This document shows, piece after piece, positions 9,188 to 17,828 of a stretch of 21,045 nucleotides of DNA. The notes beneath the pieces were generated by a model. It saw only the letters and a program-made list of their open reading frames with translations, had not been told where the DNA came from and made no database searches. Source of the stretch: Auxenochlorella pyrenoidosa. Lineage: Eukaryota; Chlorophyta; Trebouxiophyceae; Chlorellales; Chlorellaceae. Each line of letters begins with the position of its first letter. The stretch's first letter is position 1. The translations under genes were made by a program, and so were the position numbers. The stretch covers positions 60,328 through 81,372 of the forward strand of contig KQ482028.1 in NCBI GenBank assembly GCA_001430745.1, read 5' to 3'.

Positions 9188-10450
9188 GGCGGAAGATAGA
9201 AGCGAGGCTGAGATGCTCGCTGGGGTCCCCAAGCGCTGGCAACACTGCCGCTGTGCCGTCGCTCAGCGACGGTTGCTGCCTGCTGCTGGGCACCATAGCG
9301 CAGGCACAACTCGCAGTGCAATTCTGGATGTGGCACATGTTTGCTGTGGCACACATGCATAATATCATGTGTAGGCTGGTATTTGATGCTAGACTCGTCC
9401 AACATAATGGAAATTGGCCACCTCCTGTCGCCTTGCTGCTGACAGTCCGTGCCCATCAAACAGTTCTCATCTCATGCTGTTGTCGTTCAGCTTCGCACGT
9501 GCATGACTTTCCAAGGGTCGGACTGTTCGTTGAGTGACCCGCTCGCTTCCCAGCATGCCATTCAGGGAGGCTATCACCCTGCAGCTCACGGCTGCGGGTG
9601 CACACAGTGACGGGGCTGGCAGGAGGAGGCAGTGTTGTGAAGGACCGACTTGTGAAGGATGGCAGAAGTGCCTGCCCTGACCCCTTGCATCTCCTGGCTC
9701 TGCAAGGTCGTGCAGGCACTGCAGTGCCACTTGCTGGCAGTGCTCCGGATCCCCTCGCCAGAAAGTGAGCCAGGCAGGATCCACAGTGGAGTTCGCTGCT
9801 GCCCAACACCGTAGGCGCCCTTTCAGTATCCCCCTCTGTTCCTGCCAACAAATGTCCACACGAGCCTTTTCGGTTTCCCTCATTCTGTCCCTCACATACG
9901 CATGCATGTTGGCTGATCTGTGAACTGAGCACAGAATGGGTGCGCCCTGAGCGCGCTGCTGCTGCTGCGGCGGCGGCGGCGCTGCTGCTGCTCGCGTAAG
10001 CAGCACGCGGGGGCAGTGCATCAGCCTCCGTAACCTGGCTTGCAATCGGTGGTCACGAGGATCATGTACAGGGGCGCATCCTGCACAGCCTCCGGGTGTG
10101 TTCTAGGAGCAGGCAGCATGTGGGGCATTGATGCAGCTGCAGGGCCGGGGGGAAGAGCGGTGAGGAGCATGGTGCTTGCTTTGAGCTCCTTGGCCGCTGC
10201 CGCGCGACCCGCGCGCTTACTGGGAACTTATGTGGTTGTCGTGGCGGCATCTGGGCCCGCCCACGCCTGTCTGACAGCCCCCGGTGCGCCTGCTGTGCGA
10301 AGCCACGGAGGCGCGTGCCCCCTACAAACGGGGCCTCCGCCGCCCAATGCCACTCCACTCTTGCGATCTACACATCTCAGGGGGCCCCGATTGGTGCCTG
10401 GATCGTCTTCAGCCTACTTTCAACCGGCTACCCACCACACACTTAGCACC
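9188..10450. other. Divergent promoter region between ELP6 and FAS1 genes
   Basis: This 1.26 kb stretch separates the divergently transcribed ELP6 and first FAS1 genes and should carry both promoters. Base composition is lower in GC and lacks the GC3 bias of the exons. It contains a CTG/CGG triplet tract near 9955-9993. A long minus-strand open frame overlapping 9467-10021 is present but is not supported as a gene. No TATA box was recognised before 10451. Confidence 0.5.
9955..9993. repeat. CTG/CGG trinucleotide repeat
   Basis: Four CTG units, then four CGG units, then four CTG units in a row. On the minus strand, in one frame, it would encode an Ala/Pro/Gln-rich run. It lies in the ELP6-FAS1 spacer. 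Confidence 0.8.
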
Positions 10451-12984
10451 ATGCGTCGCTCCCTGCTCGCCTTCGCCCTCCTGGGCCTGGTCTGTGCTGC
10501 TGGTGAGCGCCGACGGGGGCAATACAAGGGCTGAAGGGTCCGCAGAGCGCGTGTTCTCTGGAGTTCTCCCCGAGCCTCCAGAGCCTTGCATGGCTTGGGA
10601 CCCGGCTACCCTGGGGTCCTGCACGCGCGGGCACCGCCCTTTTCCTCCTCATAGTTGCATTAGAAAGCGGTGGCGATGCGCCCCGCCCTGTTTTGTGGGC
10701 TGCTGCTCCACCTCCCTCGAGGCCACCGGTTGGCCCCGCCTGGGCGCGGCATTTCCTCCGCTCGGTGCCTTGCCTTGTTTTCTGAAGTTTTCCTACTCGT
10801 CCATCAGGGCACGGTGCATATTCAAGAAGCCAGCACTGCAGCCTTGCTCACATCCAGCACACGCCGCCTGCACTCGCCAACCGCCTGCCATGCCGTCATG
10901 TTTCTGGCGTCGTGGCCGAGCTGACCTGTTCTCTCGCCTGGGGTCCCCCCAGCAGCAGCTCCCCTTCATGGGCCTGCAAACCAGCAGCCGTCTGCTGCCC
11001 GGCACACGCCCGCCGCCCGCCTTCCTGCGTGCCACGCAATTTGCACCGCTGCAGGATACCCTTCTTTCCCCTGGTCCCGGGCAGCGCTGCCCGGTCTCCT
11101 TCCCGCTCCCTTCAAGGCTCCAGCTTCCAGCTCCAGCCCTGATTGCCAGCCTGCCCAGCACCTCCAAACCTTCGTCCAAGACAAGGGGTATCTGGGCCAC
11201 ATTCTGCATGTCCCCTGCTTGTGCAACCTGTGCTGACCCTTGCTCCCCTGCTCGCTTGCCCATCCCACAGCCGGCCAGGCCATGCCTCCCATGTATGAGA
11301 CCGAGGACGGCCAGCTCCCCCACGATGAGGTGAGGGGGCGGGTCTGGGCGCAGGCATAGCTTCCCAGAGTTGTGCTGTCCATAACTCGGTCGCTGCTCGC
11401 ACCAGCTCGGGGCAACGTGCGCAACTGCAGGCTGCCACCAGGCGACTAAACCTCCCCCCCCCCCCCCCGTCCTGTGCTCCTGGCCCTACCTATCCCAAAC
11501 TTGCGTGCATTCCTCCTGCCTGCCTGCCCGCAGCTCAAGGGCGACTGGGAGTCTGTGGCCGACCTGCTCGACTCCAAGAACGGTACCGGTCTGCTGTGGG
11601 AGGCCGTGAAGGCCGCCCTGCCCGAGCTTGGCGACCTGGGCGAGGCTCTCATGAGTGAGTGCAGCCTGCTTCCCCCTGCTGCACACAGTTGCGCACTACA
11701 GACGGCAGCAGCCGCCCTCACCAGAGTCGTTCACCAGCAGCACCTGCCCCAGCTCTGCAAAGAAGCAGGCGCTGTACACAGCGGGGAATCCTTGTGAAGC
11801 TCCAACCCGGCTGGTTCCCTGGCAGCAGGCCGGCCGGTGCTCCTGGCAACCGCGGCGAGGCGGTGCCGGCTGGCGCGGGCGCTGCCGCAAGCCCGCGGCA
11901 GTCCCAGCGTGGGCACCTCTGGGTGCGTGCTGTGAGCGAGGGTCGCTTTCCTGCCCGCCCGCAGGCAACGAGACTGTGGCCACCCTGTTCGCTCCCACCG
12001 ACGAGGCCATCATGGAGGTCGCTCCCACCGAGGAGGCCCTCATGGCCCTGCTGGCAGACACCGCCAAGCTGGCCGACATTCTCAAGTACCACGTGATTGT
12101 GGGTGAGTGAGCGGCAGTATTGGTAGATCGAAGCTGGCCAGTCTGGTGCTCTTCAACTGGAAGAGCAGGCATGGCGCTCTTGCTTTTCAGGGCGAACCAT
12201 GCCCGCTCAGCCCGCTGCCAGTCCGCACTGGGAGGCGCAGCAACGCGCCGCCCTGCATTCCTTGCGCTGTGTGAAAGGAGCGCGCGGCCGGTTTACTCTC
12301 TCCCACACACCCGCCCTCTTTCACCCTCAGGCGAGGCCCTGACCCTGGCCGACATTGAGGCCATGGACGGCATGATCCAGCAGACCGCCCTGGAGGGCAC
12401 CACTGGCGAGGTGGAGGTGAGTCAAGTCTAGCCCAGTTGTTAACCTGCTGCACTGGAAGGCATGGTCGGCGAGGTGGGGGTGCGGCCCCCTTGCGGGGCA
12501 AGGGGCGGGCAGCGGCGTTTTTTGCACCTGGTCAGAGCGTGCGGTCGGGAGCCTGACGTGCCTGCAGCCTGCAGGCTGCTAACGGTTGGGCTGCGAACTC
12601 GCCCCTTCGTCCACCCAATCCTGCTGCTTCAAGCTGTGCCAAACCTGCACCCCCCGCCCCCGCAGTTCAACAAGCCGGCAAAGGCCAAGAAGGCTCAGAT
12701 CATGACCACCAGCGGCCAGACGGTGCCCATCTACCAGTACAACATCAAGGCCGGCAGCGCGGTGGTGCACACCGTCAAGCAGGTGGGGCCTTGGTGCTGG
12801 CAATGCTGTTCAAGAAACGGCGTTCAGTCATGCGACTGGTGGCGCAGGGCGCGCAGCCCTGCTGCCTGTCCGGCTGCCTGGCACATGCACTAATGAGCCT
12901 TGCTGTTGCCATCACCCGCTTGGCCTGCAGGTGCTGATCCCCGGCACCATGGCCCTGGGCGCCATGGCCCCCGCCCCCATGTAA
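10451..12984 (+). CDS. Secreted fasciclin (FAS1) domain protein, first tandem copy
   Basis: FAS1 domains mediate adhesion at cell surfaces and in extracellular matrix. Exons: 10451-10502, 11271-11329, 11534-11654, 11965-12102, 12331-12416, 12666-12782 and 12931-12984 (TAA), 627 bases, 208 residues. ATG 10451 (CACCATGCG) opens a signal peptide MRRSLLAFALLGLVCAA. The FAS1 H1 motif is TLFAPTDEAI (84-93), the central motif LKYHVIVG (117-124), and the H2-like end is GSAVVHTVKQVLIPG (182-196). A ten-residue near repeat, APTDEAIMEV then APTEEALMAL, lies at 87-106. The protein ends just after the domain in a Met/Ala/Pro tail, with no GPI signal. The first intron is long (768 bases). It shares two late intron positions and much sequence with the gene at 13756, so the two are tandem duplicates. 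Confidence 0.88.
11451..11469. repeat. Poly-C tract in a FAS1 intron
   Basis: An almost pure C run lies in the intron between 11329 and 11534. It is a length-error-prone site but outside the coding sequence. Confidence 0.75.
12450..12482 (+). repeat. Diverged copy of FAS1 exon tail and donor
   Basis: Positions 12450-12482 match 12387-12419 at 25 of 33 bases, with an unbroken 10-base core GGCGAGGTGG and the following GGTG donor region. The copy lies 63 bases downstream of the exon ending at 12416, inside the next intron. Confidence 0.6.
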
Positions 12985-13755
12985 AGCGGCGTCCCATCCT
13001 TGCGGCGCGGCAGCGGCTTTTGTACAGCAGAACACACAGCGTCGCTGCATGCCCGGGCGCTGCGTGCTGGGCGCTGTTGCCCTGGCTGGGTCTGCTGCGC
13101 ACTTTGCTGCAAGCATGCATGCCACCCACAGGCATGCCCTTGCCTCGCCCCTCTCGATTGCTACCCCATACTTTGCTGCATTCGTGATTCATCCGCCCCC
13201 CATCTGCCCTGACTGAGGCAGGCCGGTGATAGCGCCGGCCTGGCCCCACACTGCAGCCCTCATGCTGGGTTCTGACCCCTCTTGCTCTCCTCTGCTGTAA
13301 CGCTCAGACTCGTGGCCCTCAGTTGATGCTGGATGCGGATGCTGTGCAGTCAGAGAGGGTTGTATGGTTGAATGCTGGGGTTGGCTAACCTGGCCAAGAG
13401 CAGCTGGCTGGTGGGCAGGATGCGGAGACGTGGGTCTTCCCTCAGCTTCTGCAGGTGTGAAATTGAGCAGCCAGGGTCTAGAGCAACACCTTAGGGTGGT
13501 CTGGCAGCCTCTTGTTTCAAACACATATTCAGATCCTTGGCACGAGGAGCCTCGAACTGTGGGCGTGAGGAGGCCAGCTGCCTCAACCGACATGCTCGCC
13601 GCGCTTCCAACAAGCCCAGCAGGGGGAATGATGTGGCACCGCGTTTCGGCCTGGTGGCGTCAATTGTTCCATCGAGACGGCCTCAGCACCTTCTCAACAT
13701 CGCTTCCCGAGTTCTCGATCACAGGTGCACTCTCTTTGCGGCGGGGTTCCGAGGA
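12985..13755. other. Region between the tandem FAS1 genes
   Basis: It holds the 3' UTR of the first FAS1 gene and the promoter of the second, both on the plus strand. A TGTAA motif at 13296-13300 marks a likely 3' end. Beyond it no open frame with local codon bias was seen and no clear TATA box was found upstream of 13756. Confidence 0.55.
13296..13300 (+). terminator. Likely TGTAA polyadenylation signal of the first FAS1 gene
   Basis: TGTAA is the usual chlorophyte polyadenylation signal. It lies 312 bases after the stop at 12984 in the correct orientation; cleavage would be expected some 10-20 bases later. Confidence 0.5.
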
Positions 13756-16700
13756 ATGAGGCGGCCCCTAGCTATCTTGGCCTGTGCGGCGCTTCTCCTG
13801 TGCTCTGGGACAGGTTAGTAGAGCACTGGATGATCCAATCTGCGGTCTGGATCATCGACAGGGCAGCTGGCTGGTAGGGCCTCCACATGTCATAGCCCGT
13901 GGCCCGGCGTGCAGCTGAATTCATTGCCTGCAAACCGCTTCCTTATTGGATCGCGGTGTCGGGAGCACATGCTGCCCCGCCGTTCCCCCTCCTGCTTGGC
14001 TCCGCCGGCTGCTGCCGCCCCTGCCGCCAGCTGTGTCTCTGGAAGCAGCTGCCGCCAAAAGTCCGCACCCCTTGCCTGACTGCTGCGCGCCCCTGCAACC
14101 CCTGGCACGCAGAGGCCCTGCCATCCCTGGGCGACATTGCCCAGGGCGCCAGCGATGCCGCCTCTGCAGTCGTCGACGCCGCCAGTTCTGCGGTCGCCGC
14201 CGCCGCCGATGCTGTCGACGGTGCCCTGTCTGCTGCCGACGAGGCCGGCAGCCGCGCCTGGGACTCTGTGGTGGACCTGATCGACTCCAAGAACGATACC
14301 GAGCGGCTGTGGGACGCGGTGCAGGCGGCGGCGGATGCGGGGGCGCTGGACATCAGCGAGCTGCAGGGTGAGGGGGGGAGGGTGAGAGGAGCTGCAGGGC
14401 GACGGGAGCTGCAGGGCAAAGGGAGGGGGAGGTGCAGATGCACGAGAGGGCTCTGCACACGCAGTGGGAGTGGCTGAGGGGGGCAGGCACGGACGCAGGC
14501 GTTGCTGCCGACGCGGTGGGAGCCCCAGCGAGCTGCAAGGGGAGGTCAAGGGGAGGCATGGATGCAGCATACTTGTTGCCCTACAGCCACAGTGTGTGGG
14601 AGCGGGGGCAGTTGCACCCATGGGAGCAGGCGCTGGTCGGATGCAGGTACAGGCCCGGGGGTCTTGAGAGCACCAGCAAGCCCCCCTGCCCTCCTGGTGC
14701 AGACGGCAGCTGGACCGGCACCGTCTTCGCGCCCCTCAGCTCCGCCTTTGACAGCGCCGACGTCGAGGAGGCAGCATCCGACCCCTCGCTGCTGTCGCAG
14801 GCAAGTCACTCCTGTGCCAACCCCGTGTCTTGCCCCCCCCTGCATTTTGCTCTCCCCTGTGTCTTGCTTCTTCCTGTGCCTTGCTCCCCCCTGTGTCTTG
14901 CCCCTCTGTCGCCACGCGAATTTTGCTGGTGCAGCTGCTGCAAGGGGGAGGCAGCATCTGGCGTGTCGCAGCTCGCGCTGAGTGTGCGGGCTGAGCTGGC
15001 CCGTCGGCTTGCTGCGCCTGGCCAACCCAGCGGCACGCCCCTGCCCTTTTTCCCCCTTTACTGCGGTGCCGGCCTGTCCTGCACCCATGGTGCAGCCAGC
15101 CCTCCCCACCCTGCCCCTGGCTGGTTCCTGCGCAGGTGCTGGCATACCACATCATCCCCGGAGAGGCACTGACCCTGGAGCAGCTGCAGGCCATGGATGG
15201 CCAGCTGCTGCAGAGCATGCTCGAGGGGGACGCCGGCATGCTCAAGGTGAGCCCGGCAGACAGGGGCGGCCTGCTGGTCTGCAGTGCAGGGCGGCGGACC
15301 CTCGGGTCGCCAGGCGTGCGGGCCGGTCCCTTGTTGGTGGTGGTGCAGGCATTGATCGCCTCTCGTGCCCACCACCTGTCAACCGCTTGCTGCTCGCCAT
15401 TCGCAAGCCCATTGTTCCCCAGGCACGCAGCATCGCCAAGAATTGTTCAGTGCTGTAAGCCTGCCAGCTGTCAACCGGCAGCCTTCATGCGGCCCATACC
15501 AACCAAACCCACCGCTGTGCTCACCTCTGCGCCGCAGGTCCGCAACACGGGGCTCAAGGCGGCGCTGCAGACCACCAGCGGGCAGACGGTGGCCATTTAC
15601 CAGTACAACCTCAAGGCCGGCAGCGCCATCGTGCACACCATCAAGGGGGTGAGCTGGGCTGCACGCGCCGGCTGGGCATAGCGAGCGGGGCCCAAGCCTG
15701 CCAACGGCTTGGTGTGCGCGCGCCGACGCCCCCTGCCTGGCGACCATGCCCCCGGCCTGGCACAAGCTGGCATCGTGGCCCTCGGGCACCGCGGCCTGGA
15801 TACGCGGCCTGGATTGCCCCTGCGCTGTGCCGCCCGCGGGCGTTACTTGCTCGCAGAACCAGCTGCAACCTGCCGCTCCCAGCCTCACCGCCCTCGTGCG
15901 CCCGGCTTCTTCCACCCCAGGTGCTGATCCCCGGCAACGAGACGCTGGAGGCCGACGCCGCGCCCTCCCCTGCCATGGCCCCCGCCGACTCGCCGGCGCC
16001 GACGCCGCCCAGCCCCGTGCCCAGCCCCTCGCCGCCGCCCCCTCCCCCCAAGGGCCCCTGCACCTACACCGTGCAGTCTGGGGACTTCCTGTTTGGCATC
16101 GCAGACGTGAGCACGCAGCCGCCGGCGGTCTGCATGCCTGCCCTGTGGCTTGTCGAGCTGGCAGCGGCTACCAGCGTCACCGCTGGTGGGCTCCCACCAC
16201 TTGCTCTGTTGCTGCCCGGTCCCACCAGCTTTCAGCTGAAGCCCACCCCCTACCCCACCCCTTCTTCCCAAAACCCTAAGTTAAGAAAGAAAAAAATCTA
16301 ATGCCACCCCTCACCCCCACACTCCCCCCTCCATCCACTTCCGACGACCCTGCAGAAGCTCGGGGTCAGCGCCGACGAGCTGCTGGCGCTCAACCCGCAG
16401 TACAAGGACCGGCCCGAGTCCATCCCGCTGGGTGAGCGCCCTGCGCACACGTTCTGTGCATGTGTTTCATACAGAGGCTTGTCTTGATTGGCGCAAGGGA
16501 TTCCATCCCTCTGGGTGAGGGCGGCTCCGCTTGCACATATCAGTTTTGATGCCTGGTCAGGACTGTGCCCGTGCAAGGCCAGCTGTCTGGAGGGCCCAAG
16601 CAGGCCGGGGAGGGGCCAGCGCCTGCCGATTAGTGTTGGTCTGCCATTCACCAGCTCATGATGCGGTGATTCAGGGTTCAGGGGGTTAGGCTGAGGGCAG

Positions 16701-16870
16701 CCCGAGGGCCTGGTTGGCAGACATGTCCCAGGCTGGCAGCAAGGCACGCGCATCGGCTGGTTGGGCAGCGGGCAAGACATGCAACTGACTGGTGCAGCCG
16801 CCGAGACCCCTTCCCTGCCCCCATCCACTCTGCAGGCGCGGAGCTCATCATTCCATGCTCGGCAGCCTGA
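13756..16870 (+). CDS. Secreted FAS1-LysM fusion protein, second tandem copy
   Basis: Exons: 13756-13813, 14113-14367, 14703-14800, 15136-15246, 15538-15648, 15921-16106, 16356-16431 and 16836-16870 (TGA), 930 bases, 309 residues. A signal peptide (MRRPLAILACAALLLCSGT) is followed by an Ala-rich stretch (about 30-65), then FAS1: SVVDLIDSKNDTERLWDAV, TVFAPLSSAF (111-120), VLAYHIIPGE (138-147) and GSAIVHTIKGVLIPG. Residues about 218-255 are Pro/Ala/Ser-rich, like a wall-protein linker. Residues 258-306 are a LysM domain: CTYTVQSGDFLFGIAD, KLGVSADELLALNP and IPLGAELIIPC, flanked by Cys258 and Cys306. LysM binds GlcNAc-containing polymers such as chitin, so this protein may link matrix adhesion to a GlcNAc glycan. 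The intron after 14800 has a GC donor (CAG then GCAAGT). The first FAS1 gene lacks the linker and LysM. Confidence 0.88.
14389..14545 (+). repeat. Several copies of a FAS1-LysM exon tail in the next intron
   Basis: The exon end CAGCGAGCTGCAGGGTGAGG (14354-14373) recurs as CAGCGAGCTGCAAGGGGAGG at 14526-14545 (18 of 20 bases). Shorter GAGCTGCAGGGC copies start at 14389 and 14406. The GT of the donor is lost in every copy. Confidence 0.65.
14811..14910. repeat. Minisatellite in a FAS1-LysM intron
   Basis: About five imperfect units of roughly 17-19 bases, of the type CCCCTGTGTCTTGCTC, follow directly after the GC donor at 14801. They make up the 5' third of the intron. Confidence 0.75.
16499..16523 (+). 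repeat. Copy of a LysM exon tail and donor
   Basis: Positions 16499-16523 match 16416-16440 at 22 of 25 bases. The original, GAGTCCATCCCGCTGGGTGA, spans the codons for ESIPLG and the donor; the copy keeps an intact GGTGAG donor 83 bases downstream. It would need its own acceptor to be used as an exon. Confidence 0.65.
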
Positions 16871-17828
16871 TGCGGCCCCCAAGCTTCAGCACTTCCCTCC
16901 AGCTAGCTTTGCCAACATGATGTGTGCATAGCCGCGAGCGCATGACATGCCTCGCAGTCGCGGCCTCAGGAGCGTGTTGGCTAGTGGTAGACCCGCCACT
17001 ACAGAGCGGTCTCGACCCGTTGCCCCTATTCGCCCGCCTTGCACAAAGGCCTGCAGTGACAGCTGCGCCGATATCGATTTGTCCCGATTTCTGCTCCCAA
17101 GTCGCGTTCCCCTGGTCCCTGCTTGCCGTTGAATCTCATACTGTGCGCGCATCGCGCACTTTTCTCGTTGGCCACCGCTGTTGGTACCCTTATCCGCTTT
17201 GTTTGATAGAATTTCTGTACAACTCCCCTTTCTTGTTCTTGCCAGTCTTGCCTGTAGTTGCAAAACCGTTGCACAGACTAACACAGACTGCAGCGCCGCA
17301 CCAAGCCTGCATGCTCTAATCAGTGCACAATCTACACGGAACGTGGGGAATGCAGCAGGTGCTGCAGATGCAAGGGAGACAACCTGCAGTCCCGCATGCA
17401 GCACGAATTGTGGGAGCATCACATCGGGACATGGCGGCACAACACGGGATGGCCCGTTTCCAGCGCGCAGCAACCTCTGCTCCAGCGCTGCTCATCTGTC
17501 CCTTCTAACCAGACCCAGGTGCTGGCAGCTTGCCTTGTAAGGTGCCACATCGTGTCTGCAGTTCTGGGGATCTTGAGACTCTTGACTCTGACTGAGAGAG
17601 ATGCTTGCAGGCTGCAATGCAGCGCTGGCTGCTCCGCTCGTGTGCTACGCATGCTGGGCCTTTTCACACGAAACTTGAGCCCTCCGGCACGCCGGTGCAC
17701 CTGTTCTGCGCTGGAAAGGTTCGGTTCGTGCAACTTAGGCTGGAGTAGGCTCCAGCTTGCGACAGCCACTGCAAACGCAACTTTGTCCGGCGCCTTTGGC
17801 GCGCTCACACCTACCCACATCTCGTGCT
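16871..17828. other. Intergenic region after FAS1-LysM
   Basis: It should hold the FAS1-LysM 3' UTR and the promoter of the gene at 17829. Base composition is lower in GC than the exons. A plus-strand TGTAA is present at 17536-17540 but is 666 bases from the stop, so its role is doubtful. An open frame around 17181-17540 lacks an ATG start and codon bias. Nothing else is supported. Confidence 0.5.

Noticed and set aside
9467..10021. Long minus-strand open frame (about 185 aa from ATG 10021), with a stretch MHAYVRDRMRETEKAR faintly like a LYR-type protein
   Set aside because: Codon third positions lack the GC bias of neighbouring genes, the start runs into a triplet repeat, and no family motif is complete. 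It lies in the expected promoter region of two genes.
10021..10128. Small minus-strand frame of 35 codons containing APLYMILVTTDC
   Set aside because: It looks protein-like, but it is short, has no clear partner exon, and I could not tie it to a family.
10284..11333. Plus-strand 349-aa open frame
   Set aside because: It lies mostly in the long first intron of the first FAS1 gene and is low-complexity Pro/Ser/Arg sequence typical of GC-rich non-coding DNA.
14938..14975. Possible echo of exon 14703-14800 (GGAGGCAGCATC then TGTCGCAG)
   Set aside because: Only short blocks match with a gap between them; it fits the pattern but is not strong enough to list.
14546..15245. Minus-strand frames with repeated GGARHRGEQ-like units, suggesting a repeat protein
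   Set aside because: The repeats are the antisense of an intronic minisatellite, and the plus strand carries well-supported FAS1 exons.
17181..17540. Plus-strand frame with a hydrophobic start and several cysteines, resembling a small secreted protein
   Set aside because: It has no ATG start, no GC3 bias, and no acceptor linking it to a nearby gene.
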